From assembly GCF_004300825.1 (NCBI RefSeq), contig NZ_CP036250.1:2784001-2848000 (forward strand): 64,000 nt of DNA, in the 5' to 3' direction. The position numbers were made by a program, and so were the translations under genes. Of this stretch, positions 25,147 to 33,155 are shown piece after piece. The DNA comes from Egicoccus halophilus. Its GTDB lineage: Bacteria; Actinomycetota; Nitriliruptoria; Nitriliruptorales; Nitriliruptoraceae. The notes under the pieces were generated by a model. That model saw nothing but the letters and a program-made list of their open reading frames with translations, was not told the origin of the DNA and searched no databases. Position 1 is the stretch's first letter, and every line of letters starts with the position of its first letter.

Positions 25147-25524
25147 TCAGCCGCCGAGGATCTGTCGCGCCCGCTCGACATCGTCGGAGACGACCACGAG
25201 GTGGCTGCCGGCGGCGATGTAGGCCTGTTCGATGTTGACCCCGGCATCGGCGAGGCGCCGGCAGGCGTCGCCGAGCTGCCCGGGCGCGTCGGGCAGGGCG
25301 GCCACCGCCACGTCACGGGACGCCTTGACCTCGAAGCCGGCCTCCCGCAGCACCTGTACCGCGTCGTCGGCCCGGTCGACCAGGACGTGCACCAGGCCCT
25401 TGCCGCGGCCGGTGAAGGCGCTGATGGCCTCGATGTTGATGTCGGCGGTGCCGAGCGTCTCCCCGAGGCGGGCCAGGACGCCGGGCTCGTCGTCGGGGAT
25501 GATCACCAGGTCCTTGCGCACCAC
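25147..25524 (-). CDS. Two-ACT-domain protein
   Basis: A 125-residue protein. The first ACT domain (about 4-65) reads DLVIIPDDEPGVLARLGETL and INIEAISAFTG. The second (about 70-124) reads PDAPGQLGDACRRLADAGVNIEQAY. ACT pairs bind small ligands, often amino acids, and regulate enzymes or act alone. It stands alone next to tRNA-Asn, so its partner cannot be named. GTG is the start. Confidence 0.85.
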   Translation of the reverse strand: MVRKDLVIIPDDEPGVLARLGETLGTADINIEAISAFTGRGKGLVHVLVDRADDAVQVLREAGFEVKASRDVAVAALPDAPGQLGDACRRLADAGVNIEQAYIAAGSHLVVVSDDVERARQILGG

Positions 25525-25735
25525 AGCCTCGCCGTTCGGGAAGACGTCAGGCTAGTCGCCGACACCCGTGCACCGCGCGACGCGGCCGATCCGGACCAGG
25601 ATGCGGACCAGGACGGCGCCGCGGGTGGACGCCGCCCGGAACGCGCGCGAGACCGCGTTCGGGGGTCCGGCGCGACGTTGCTACACTGCGCGCCGCGCTC
25701 GACGCGAGGCGCTCGGGCACGATCCGACGCCACCT

Positions 25736-25808
25736 TCCGGGGTAGCTCAGTTGGCAGAGCGTTCGACTGTTAATCGAAATGTCGCCGGTTCGAGCCCGGC
25801 CCCCGGAG
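25736..25808 (+). tRNA. tRNA-Asn (anticodon GTT)
   Basis: A 73-nt tRNA. The acceptor TCCGGGG pairs with CCCCGGA and is followed by discriminator G. The D arm is GCTCAGTTGGCAGAGC, the anticodon loop CTGTTAA and the T arm GCCGG-TTCGAGC-CCGGC. CCA is not encoded. A GC-rich hairpin follows 17 bases downstream. Confidence 0.95.
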
Positions 25809-25824
25809 CTTGACGCAGCGTGAC

Positions 25825-25853
25825 ACGACGGCCGCCCCCCGGGCGGCCGTCGT
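25825..25853 (+). terminator. GC-rich hairpin downstream of tRNA-Asn
   Basis: ACGACGGCCGCCC and GGGCGGCCGTCGT form a perfect 13-bp stem with a CCC loop. The tail is not T-rich, which is common for hairpin terminators in high-GC actinobacteria. It probably ends the tRNA transcript. Confidence 0.7.
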
Positions 25854-25925
25854 CGTCTGGTGGCGCGCAGACGCGCGGCGTCGCCAGGCGTCGCACCGAG
25901 CGGAGCGGCTCGCGCGGAGCGGGCG

Positions 25926-26891
25926 TCAGGCCGGGCGGGTGAGCACGAGCTTGCCGAACAGCTCACCGTCGACCATGCGGGAGAAGGCCTCGCGGCCGTC
26001 CTCCATCGGCAGCACGTCGTCGATCAGCGGACGCACCCCGGTCGCGTCGAGCAGCCGGACCAGCCGCACGAGCTCCTCACGGGTACCCATGGTGGAGCCG
26101 ATCACCCGCAACTGGCGGTAGAACACCCGGGCCAGGTCGGCCGGCGGGTCGAACCCGGACGTCGCCCCGGCCACGACCACGACCCCGCCGGGCTCCAGCG
26201 CCCGCAGCGAGTGCTTCCAGGTCGCCTCACCGACGGTCTCGAGCACCGCGTCGACCCGGGCCGGCAGCCGCTCCCCCGCCGGCACGCCGACGTGCGCGCC
26301 GAGCTCCCGTGCGCGCTCGAGCTTGGTCTCGTCGCGACTGGTGACGCTGACGTGCAACCCGGCGGCACGCGCGAGCAGGATCGCCGCCGTCGCCACGCCT
26401 CCGCCGGCGCCCTGGATCAGCACCCGGTCCCCGGGGCGCAGCTCCCCGCGGGTGAACAGCATCCGGTAGGCCGTCAGGTACGCCGTCGGCAGGCACGCGG
26501 CCTGCTCGAAGCCGAGTTCCGCCGGCTTGTCGACGAGGTTGCGCGACGGGACGGCGACCCGGTCGGCGAAGGTGCCGTCGTAGCGTTCCGACAGGATGTT
26601 GAAGTCGCCGGCGAGCGTCTCGTCGCCGCCGGGCGTGGCGATCACCGCATGGACGATCACCTCACGACCGTCGTCGGTGACGCCGGCGGCGTCGCAGCCG
26701 AGCACCACCGGGAACCGCTCGGGGTCGACGCCGACCCCACGCAGGGTCCACACGTCGTGGTGGTTGAGCGCGGCGGCGCGGACCCGGACCGTCTCCCAGC
26801 CGGGTGGCGGTGACGGCTCGGGGTGGTCCCCGAGCGCGAGACCCGCGAGCGGGTCGTCCGGGTTGGCGGCCGTGGCGGTGAGCGCGAACAT
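25926..26891 (-). CDS. Medium-chain zinc-less alcohol dehydrogenase/quinone oxidoreductase
   Basis: A 321-residue MDR-family enzyme. The N-terminal GroES-like fold reads VRVRAAALNHHDVWTLRG and FPVVLGCDAAG. The nucleotide site is LIQGAGGGVATAAILLARAAG. Catalytic zinc ligands are not fully conserved, so a zinc-independent quinone reductase-type activity with NADPH is the best guess. The substrate is unknown. It converges on the tRNA-Asn terminator. Confidence 0.85.
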   Translation of the reverse strand: MFALTATAANPDDPLAGLALGDHPEPSPPPGWETVRVRAAALNHHDVWTLRGVGVDPERFPVVLGCDAAGVTDDGREVIVHAVIATPGGDETLAGDFNILSERYDGTFADRVAVPSRNLVDKPAELGFEQAACLPTAYLTAYRMLFTRGELRPGDRVLIQGAGGGVATAAILLARAAGLHVSVTSRDETKLERARELGAHVGVPAGERLPARVDAVLETVGEATWKHSLRALEPGGVVVVAGATSGFDPPADLARVFYRQLRVIGSTMGTREELVRLVRLLDATGVRPLIDDVLPMEDGREAFSRMVDGELFGKLVLTRPA

Positions 26892-26973
26892 GGGGCCACC
26901 CTAGACGCCACCACGCGACCTGCCGCAAGCCCGCGGCGACGTCGGGTCGTGGCCGCTGGACCGAGGAGCCGCT

Positions 26974-27516
26974 GTGGAACTCGTCTTCGGGACCACCCGC
27001 GTGGTCGCGCTCGCCGGCGACCTGACCGCCCAGGCGGTCGACGTGGTCGTCAACGCCGCCAACGTCGAGCTGCGCCACGGTGGTGGGGTGGCCGCGGCGA
27101 TCGCCCGCGCCGCCGGCCCGTCGCTGCAGGCCGCGTCCGACGCCTGGGTCGCCGAGCACGGGCCGCTGCGCGAGGGCGACGCCGCGGTCACGGATGCCGG
27201 TGCGCTCACCGCGGACCTGGTGGTGCACGTCGCCGGACCGGTGTACGACCCCGAGCGTGACGACAACGCCGCGCGACTCGCGGCGGCGGTCGTCGCCGCG
27301 CTGGACGCGACCGCCGACAGCGGCCGACGCACGGTGGCGTTCCCCGCCATCTCGGCCGGCATCTACGGCTACCCCCGGGACCGTGCGACCCGGGTGCTGG
27401 TCACGGCGGTGATCGACTGGGTCGCCGCGCACCCGGGCGTGCTCGACGAGGTGCGCCTGGTCGGGTTCGACGACGGCGCCGCCGCCGACTTCGGCCGTGC
27501 CCTCACCGACCGCTGA
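26974..27516 (+). CDS. Macro-domain protein (ADP-ribose deacylase type)
   Basis: A 180-residue single-domain protein, GTG start. It contains VVVNAANVELRHGGGVAAAI, the ADP-ribose-binding loop of macro domains, and FPAISAGIYGYP, the second binding loop. Such proteins remove acetyl groups from O-acetyl-ADP-ribose or ADP-ribose from proteins. The NAAN-GGG pair fits the MacroD type. It stands alone, so the target is unknown. Confidence 0.93.
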   Translation: MELVFGTTRVVALAGDLTAQAVDVVVNAANVELRHGGGVAAAIARAAGPSLQAASDAWVAEHGPLREGDAAVTDAGALTADLVVHVAGPVYDPERDDNAARLAAAVVAALDATADSGRRTVAFPAISAGIYGYPRDRATRVLVTAVIDWVAAHPGVLDEVRLVGFDDGAAADFGRALTDR

Positions 27517-27543
27517 ACCGCTGCGTCGCGTCGCGACCCCCGG

Positions 27544-28746
27544 TCACGGCGACGGGAGGTGGTGGGCGGGGCCGGTGGCGACCGGGCGTTGGCCGGCCAG
27601 CACCGCCTCGACGAGGTCGGCGGCGACCGCCACCCCGAGCACGGCCGCCTGCTGCGCCAGGAGCCCCGCCACCGCCCGCGCCCGCCGGTCGTGCAGCAGA
27701 CGCTCCACGGCCCGACGCAGCCGCGCCGGCGTGCAGCGACGCGGCGCGACCACCCGCCCCGCACCGACGTCACGCAGCCGCGCTGCCGCCTCGAACTGGT
27801 CACCCGCCTGGGGTACGACGACCATCGGGACGCCGGCGGCAGCCGCTTTGGACAGAAACCCCCCGCCGCCGGGCGCGACCGCGACGTCCGCGACCGCCAG
27901 CAACGGGACGTGCGGTCCGCGGCCGACGACGAGGCGCCGGCCCACCTGCGGCGGCACGGCCGTCGAGGTGACGACCACCCGGACGTCGCGGTCGCGCAGT
28001 GCCTCGATCGCGACCGCGCCGAGGCCGCCGACACCTCCCTGGGCCGTGGAGTCGGTGACCACCACGAGCGGCGCGTCGCCCGAGGGCGCCGGCAGCGGCG
28101 GCAGGTCGGGCTCGACGGCCAGGGGGCCGACGACGTGCGCGTCGGCGGGCCAGTCGCGACGGGGACGTTCCAACGCGGGCACCGTCGCCACCAGCCGCAC
28201 CACGGGAGCGCCCGGGGCCTCGAGACCGATGTCCCGTGCCGCCGCGTGGGCCTGTTCGCGGCCCGTCGCCAGCGACCGTTGCTGGGCGTCGAACACGCGC
28301 CGGTTCGCCCGACGGCGCAACGGGGTGTGGGCCAGCCGACGGCCGGCGCCGACCGGCGGCAGGTCGGGCGCCGGGTCGGGCAGGTGGTGCGGGATCGTCT
28401 CGACCCAGGGCAGGTCACGGAGATCGGCGGCGAACGCACCGGCACGGGTGAGGACGTCGCTGACGACGAGGTCGGTCCCCCAGTCCCGCAGCGACGCGGC
28501 CAGCGGCACCGCCATCCGGGCCCCGTGCACCCACAGCCGATGACCGAAGTCGACGTCGCCGGGCGTCGGCGCGAGCCGCGGCAGCGTCGCGAAACGGCAA
28601 CCATGCCGGGCGGCGAGCCCGGCGTACGCGCCGCCGCCGACGAACACGACCTCGTGTCCGCGGCCCGCCAGTGCACCGGCCACGCCCAGCGCCGGCAGCG
28701 CATGCCCCGCGTCGGGTCCGGACACCACCGCGATCCTCGGGCTCAT
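27544..28746 (-). CDS. Family-1-like UDP-glycosyltransferase
   Basis: A 400-residue GT-B glycosyltransferase. It begins RIAVVSGPDAGHALPALGVA, with the acceptor-domain glycine-rich start. The C-terminal half has VAVAPGGGGFLSKAAAAGVP, then MVVVPQAGDQFEAAARL, the sugar-nucleotide binding segment; the usual His of HGG is replaced by Pro-Gly-Gly-Gly. The ATG overlaps the MocR-type gene stop (ATGA). The acceptor could be a lipid or small molecule. The coupling suggests shared control with the regulator. Confidence 0.8.
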   Translation of the reverse strand: MSPRIAVVSGPDAGHALPALGVAGALAGRGHEVVFVGGGAYAGLAARHGCRFATLPRLAPTPGDVDFGHRLWVHGARMAVPLAASLRDWGTDLVVSDVLTRAGAFAADLRDLPWVETIPHHLPDPAPDLPPVGAGRRLAHTPLRRRANRRVFDAQQRSLATGREQAHAAARDIGLEAPGAPVVRLVATVPALERPRRDWPADAHVVGPLAVEPDLPPLPAPSGDAPLVVVTDSTAQGGVGGLGAVAIEALRDRDVRVVVTSTAVPPQVGRRLVVGRGPHVPLLAVADVAVAPGGGGFLSKAAAAGVPMVVVPQAGDQFEAAARLRDVGAGRVVAPRRCTPARLRRAVERLLHDRRARAVAGLLAQQAAVLGVAVAADLVEAVLAGQRPVATGPAHHLPSP

Positions 28747-30188
28747 CCGATCGGCATCCCGACCCGGGGCAGCCGTCCGCCGCGGACGTCGTCCCAGGCC
28801 AGTGCCAGACGTCGAACCGCCTCGCGCAACTCGTCGGGCGGTCGGCTGAGCGTGAGGCGGATCCGGTCGAGGTCGCGTCCCGAGGTCGAGCAGGCCCGGG
28901 CGGGTGGGACGAGCACCCGGTGCGCGGCGGCCGCGGCGGCGACGACGTCCCCCGACACGCCGCCGAGATCGACCCACATGCTCATCCCGCCCGCCGGCGG
29001 GGTGAACCGCCAGTCGGGCAGCCCGGTGTGCAGGGCCTCGACGAGCACGTCGCGTCGTTCCCGCAGCCAGCCGCGACGCCGGACCAGCATGGGCTCGATG
29101 CGGCCGAGGATCTCCGCGGCCGCGAGCTGCGGCGACAACGACATCCCGAGGTCGAGCGCGGTCTTGATCCGCACCAGCTGGGGCAGCAGCGCCGGCTCCG
29201 CGCGGATCCAGCCCACCCGCACCCCGCCCCACACCAGCTTCGACAGCGATCCGACGCTGACGACCGAGTCGGCGAGCTCCGGCACGATCGCGGCCAGCGG
29301 CGCGGGCGGCGGTTCGTCGATCCACAGCTCGTGGAACGTCAGGTCGTCGATGAGCAGCACGCCGCCCTCGGCGGCGGCCTCGACCACCTGGCGACGCACG
29401 TGCGCCGGTAGCACCGTCCCGGTCGGATTGTGGTGCGACGGGATGAGAAAGGCCACGTCGGCGCGCCGTTCCCGCAGGGCCCGCAGCAGCGCGACCGGGT
29501 CGACGGCGGTCTCCGGCACGATGCTGGCGCGCAGGTGCCGGAGCGTGAGCAGCTCGGTCAGCCCCGGCCAGGACACCTCCTCGACGAGCACCGGATCACC
29601 GGGGACGAGCAACGCGGTCAACAGCACGTCGACGGCCTGCTGGGCCCCGGCGGTCACCAGCACCTGTTCGGGGTCGGTCGGCAGTCCCTGGCGCGTCGCG
29701 TGCTCGGCGATCGCCCGACGCAGCCACGGATGTCCCAACGGCCAGTACCCGCTGCTGTCGCGCGCCGCGGCCCGCAACTGCTCGGTGCTGGGCACGTACA
29801 GGTCGGCGACCACGGCCTCGTCGGCGTCCCACGCGGCGATGCGCAGATCGATGCCGTCGAGTGCCCCGCCGGCGACGGCGGCACTCAACCCGTCCGCCGC
29901 GAGCCGGTTGGCCGATCGCGTCCGGTCCTCGGCGCTGCCCACCACCGTGCCGCTGCCGTGGCGGGTGTGGACGACGCCCTGCTCCCGCAACCGCCCGTAG
30001 ACGCGAGCGACCAGGCCTCGGCTGACCTGCAGGGCCTCGGCCAGCGGACGCTCCGCCGGAAGGCGCGTGCCGACGGCCAGCCGGCCGTCGTCGACCGCAT
30101 CCTGCACCGCACGGGTCAGCCGGTCGGCGGGGCGACCCGTCCCCTGCTGCCAGTCGCCGAGCACGGAACGCAGCTCGTAGGCCTCCAC
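28743..30188 (-). CDS. MocR/PdxR-type regulator (GntR DNA-binding plus aminotransferase domain)
   Basis: A 481-residue protein starting at GTG 30188 with GAGGAG upstream. Residues about 14-80 are a GntR winged helix (RLPAERPLAEALQVSRGLVA). The rest is a class I aminotransferase fold with SHHNPTGTVLP and the PLP lysine in VSVGSLSKLVWGG near residue 316. MocR regulators bind pyridoxal phosphate and often control B6 or amino-acid metabolism. Three TGGATCC boxes at 20-bp intervals lie between it and the divergent gene. A glycosyltransferase is coupled downstream. Confidence 0.9.
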   Translation of the reverse strand: MEAYELRSVLGDWQQGTGRPADRLTRAVQDAVDDGRLAVGTRLPAERPLAEALQVSRGLVARVYGRLREQGVVHTRHGSGTVVGSAEDRTRSANRLAADGLSAAVAGGALDGIDLRIAAWDADEAVVADLYVPSTEQLRAAARDSSGYWPLGHPWLRRAIAEHATRQGLPTDPEQVLVTAGAQQAVDVLLTALLVPGDPVLVEEVSWPGLTELLTLRHLRASIVPETAVDPVALLRALRERRADVAFLIPSHHNPTGTVLPAHVRRQVVEAAAEGGVLLIDDLTFHELWIDEPPPAPLAAIVPELADSVVSVGSLSKLVWGGVRVGWIRAEPALLPQLVRIKTALDLGMSLSPQLAAAEILGRIEPMLVRRRGWLRERRDVLVEALHTGLPDWRFTPPAGGMSMWVDLGGVSGDVVAAAAAAHRVLVPPARACSTSGRDLDRIRLTLSRPPDELREAVRRLALAWDDVRGGRLPRVGMPIG

Positions 30189-30290
30189 CGGCCACTCCTC
30201 GTCGGAACCACGTAGGCCGCAGCACCCCCCGGACCACCGGGGACACGAGCAGTACAGCACGTTCCGCGAAGCGAGTCCACTAGGGAACAT

Positions 30291-30337
30291 TGGATCCGAT
30301 CAGCCACACATGGATCCACTTTGGCCCCGGTGGATCC
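30291..30337. promoter_or_regulatory. Putative MocR operator: three TGGATCC boxes with exact 20-bp period
   Basis: TGGATCC occurs at 30291-30297, 30311-30317 and 30331-30337. The 20-bp spacing puts all boxes on the same DNA face. They lie 100-150 bp upstream of the MocR start and 50-100 bp upstream of the divergent small gene. MocR-type proteins typically bind direct repeats, so this fits autoregulation and control of the divergent gene. Confidence 0.7.
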
Positions 30338-30389
30338 AACGACTCGGACCGTTCCGTCCGAGACTGGCTCCATCGTGAAAGGAATGCGG

Positions 30390-30698
30390 ATGCTGCTCTC
30401 CCCGCCCGCGGCCGAACCGACCCGCCCCTCGCCCGAACTGCCGACGTCCTGGCACACCGCCAGCCGGCTCGTCGACGAGGTCGTCGACCGTGCGCCGCTG
30501 GATGCGCTGACGTCCTTGGTCGACGCCCTGGAGTCGGCCGTGCACGCCCCACTCCCGAGCGGACTGCCCGACGGCCGCATCGCGCTGGTCCGCCGGTTCG
30601 CCCGGGCGCAGGCCGTCAGCCGTCGCGCTGCGGCCGGCCCGGTGCTCGACGACCCGCAGGTCCGCTCCGCGATGGCACGCCTCGTCGCGGTCGCCTGA
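30390..30698 (+). CDS. Hypothetical protein divergent from the MocR regulator
   Basis: A 102-residue soluble protein. I choose ATG 30390 because AAAGGA lies six bases upstream; ATG 30384 and GTG 30375 are alternatives. The first 20 residues are Pro-rich, then helices (WHTASRLVDEVVDRAPLDAL). No family is recognised. Its promoter lies next to three putative MocR boxes, so it is probably controlled by the divergent regulator, which makes it a candidate target. Confidence 0.55.
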   Translation: MLLSPPAAEPTRPSPELPTSWHTASRLVDEVVDRAPLDALTSLVDALESAVHAPLPSGLPDGRIALVRRFARAQAVSRRAAAGPVLDDPQVRSAMARLVAVA

Positions 30699-30718
30699 CC
30701 GAGACGACGGGACGACGC

Positions 30719-31630
30719 TCAGAACGCCTCCGCCGGGGCGCTCTCCGCCCCGGCGAGCAGCGCATCGCACCAGCCGCCCACCCGCGCGGCCAGCTGTGGG
30801 TCACGCACCCGCACCAGCACCTCGCTGGCCGTCGGGAACGGCGGCGCCGCCCACCGCGTCACCGTGACCCGGGTCACCGGAACCCGCAGCCGCGTCGCCC
30901 ACTCATGACGGCTTGCGTCGGCCGCGACCGCCCGACCGACGCGGAGGACCACGCGGACACGACGGTCGTCGAGGTCCGCGGTCGTCCGCAGCCATCCCAG
31001 CGCCCGCACCACCACCTCGGCGCGCGGTCCGGCGAGCGTCAGGGCGTGCGCGTCCGCCTCCGAGACCGCGGTCAGCAGCCCCACACCCGCCGCGAACGCC
31101 GGGTCCCGCTGCAGGCGCACCGCCGCTCCCGCCGCAGCCAGTCGTCGGATCTCTCCCGCCGCGCCGTCGGCAACCGCCGCACCGTCGGCAGTCGCCCCGC
31201 CACGCGCGGACGCCCCGTCGGTCGGCTCGGGCAGGACGGCCGTGAGGGTCTCACCCACCCAGGCGCGCACCAGCAGGTCGTCGACGCTGAGTCGGGACGC
31301 GATCGTGCGCACGTCGAGCCCGGCCCGCCGCAGCGCGCGGGCACGGGCCGGCCGGGTGTCGTGCGGGTCCGCCTCGCCCCCGGGATCGCCGTCGGGGCCG
31401 TCCGGATCACCACCGACGATGCGCAGGGCCGGGAGGCTGGCCGGTGCGACCGTCCGGCGGGCACGGGCCGTCAGCGCGTACGGGATCGGCTGATCGGACT
31501 CGTCGTCGAAGGGCAGCTCCTGCTGCGCCGGGACGGCCGGCGCGACCGGGCGGTCGGCGGCGTCGCCGCGCGCCGGATCGGCAGTGACGACGTCGGGGTG
31601 CGGGGGTTCGCGGCGCGTGTCGGTGTCCAT
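30719..31630 (-). CDS. Hypothetical protein with a central helix-turn-helix-like segment
   Basis: A 303-residue soluble protein from ATG 31630. Residues about 98-125 read ALRRAGLDVRTIASRLSVDD, which looks like a helix-turn-helix of the Hin/IS30 type. Flanks are Ala/Asp/Pro-rich, and the C-terminal 130 residues are alpha/beta (VVLRVGRAVAADASRHEWATR). This could be a regulator or a DNA-associated protein; I do not recognise the family. It lies 58 bases downstream of the rpoD end on the same strand, so it may be in that transcript. Confidence 0.6.
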   Translation of the reverse strand: MDTDTRREPPHPDVVTADPARGDAADRPVAPAVPAQQELPFDDESDQPIPYALTARARRTVAPASLPALRIVGGDPDGPDGDPGGEADPHDTRPARARALRRAGLDVRTIASRLSVDDLLVRAWVGETLTAVLPEPTDGASARGGATADGAAVADGAAGEIRRLAAAGAAVRLQRDPAFAAGVGLLTAVSEADAHALTLAGPRAEVVVRALGWLRTTADLDDRRVRVVLRVGRAVAADASRHEWATRLRVPVTRVTVTRWAAPPFPTASEVLVRVRDPQLAARVGGWCDALLAGAESAPAEAF

Positions 31631-31688
31631 GGCCCGACAGTACGCCGGGGGTGCGACACGGCCGCCGGGGCGGCAGCGCCCCCCGCCG

Positions 31689-32993
31689 TCAGCCGCGCAG
31701 GTACCCCTCGAGCGCGTCGGCGAGCGCCGGGTGACGCAGCTTTGCCAGCGCCTTGGCCTCGATCTGCCGGATGCGTTCACGGGTGAGGCCGAGCTCCGCC
31801 CCGACCTGTTCGAGCGTCTGCGGCTGCGCGTCGTGCAGGCCGAAGCGCCGCTCGATGACGGTGCGCTCCCGGACCGAGAGCTCGTCGAGGACCGACGCGA
31901 GGTGCTGCTGGAGGAGCAGGTACGCCGCCGCCTCGACCGGCACGATCGCGTTGGCATCCTCGATGAGCTCGCCCATCGAGGCGTCGCCCTCCTCCCCCAC
32001 GGGCGCGTCGAGCGAGGTCGGGTCCACCGCGAGGCGGCGGAACTCCTCGATCTTTTCCACCGGCAGCTCGACCGCCTTGGCGACCTCCTCGATGGTCGGC
32101 TCCCGGCCCAGCCGCTGCACGAGCTGACGCTCGACCCGTTTGATCTTGTTCATCGTCTCGACCAGGTGCACCGGGATGCGGATGGTGCGGGACTGGTCGG
32201 CGATGGAACGGCTGATCATCTGCCGGATCCACCAGGTGGCGTAGGTCGAGAACTTGTAGCCGCGGGTGTAGTCGAACTTGTCGACCGCCCGCATCAGTCC
32301 GAGATTGCCCTCCTGGATCAGGTCCGGGAACAGCAGGCCGCGGCCGAGGTAGCGCTTGGCGATCGAGACGACCAGCCGCAGGTTGGCCTCCGTGAGCGCC
32401 GCCTTGGCGTTGCGGCCCAGGCGCTCGACCCGGCGCAGGCGTGCCCGTTGCTCGGGCGAGAGCTCGCGCATCGAGTCGAGTTCCGCACCGGCAGCGGCGC
32501 CGGCGTCGACCCGCTTGGCGAGGTCGACCTCGGCTTCGGCGCTGAGCAGGTCGACCCGGCCGATCTCGTTGAGGTACAGCCGCACCGCATCGACGCTGAC
32601 CGCTCCGTCGACCGGTGCCGCACGGGTCGGCCCGGCGCCGTCAGGGGTGCCGTCCTCGACGATCGCGATGCTCGCCCGCCGCAGGTGACGGGCCACCGGC
32701 AGCGCCATGGCCGCGTCGAGCCCGGCCGACTTCAGCGCGGCCGCGAGTTCGCTGGTGGTGACGAACCCACGCTCACCGCCCAGCTCGAGGAGTTCGGCGA
32801 CCTCGCGGGTCCGCCCGACGGCTTCGCGCTCCACGAGGTCGACGACCTCGGCCCGGTCGGCGTGTTCCCGGCCATCGGCCACCCGGCCGTCGCCGTCGTG
32901 CGGCACCCGGTCGGTGGCGAGCATCGTGACCGTGCCTCCGTCGCCGGACGGCTCCCGCGACGTGGCCTCCCGGGGGTCGTCGGCAGCCGTCAC
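31689..32993 (-). CDS. rpoD: Principal-type sigma-70 factor
   Basis: A 434-residue sigma factor starting at GTG 32993 with GGGAGGGG upstream. Region 1.2 is [20 protein letters not shown], region 2 includes [19 protein letters not shown], region 3 [16 protein letters not shown] and region 4.2 [17 protein letters not shown]. The N-terminal 100 residues are variable and acidic with a region-1.1-like fold ([20 protein letters not shown]). All regions are present, so it is the primary sigma or a close paralogue. It follows dnaG on the same strand, 162 bases after its stop, echoing the classical dnaG-rpoD arrangement. Confidence 0.9.
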   Translation of the reverse strand: MTAADDPREATSREPSGDGGTVTMLATDRVPHDGDGRVADGREHADRAEVVDLVEREAVGRTREVAELLELGGERGFVTTSELAAALKSAGLDAAMALPVARHLRRASIAIVEDGTPDGAGPTRAAPVDGAVSVDAVRLYLNEIGRVDLLSAEAEVDLAKRVDAGAAAGAELDSMRELSPEQRARLRRVERLGRNAKAALTEANLRLVVSIAKRYLGRGLLFPDLIQEGNLGLMRAVDKFDYTRGYKFSTYATWWIRQMISRSIADQSRTIRIPVHLVETMNKIKRVERQLVQRLGREPTIEEVAKAVELPVEKIEEFRRLAVDPTSLDAPVGEEGDASMGELIEDANAIVPVEAAAYLLLQQHLASVLDELSVRERTVIERRFGLHDAQPQTLEQVGAELGLTRERIRQIEAKALAKLRHPALADALEGYLRG

Positions 32994-33155
32994 CGCGGTC
33001 CCCTCCCGGTCCGGACTCACGTGCGGGCCGGTCGACCCGCGCCATGCACCGTCCGTGTCGCAAACGGTGCGCGCCGGGAGGCTAACGCTCGCGATGCCGC
33101 CGGGAGGGTGGCATCTCGGTGCCACCTCCCCGTCGCGCACACCCCGCACGAGGCG

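Noticed and set aside
27559-30000. 813-residue plus-strand open frame
   Set aside because: It is antisense to the glycosyltransferase and MocR genes, with low-complexity Arg/Pro/Ser composition and no motif.
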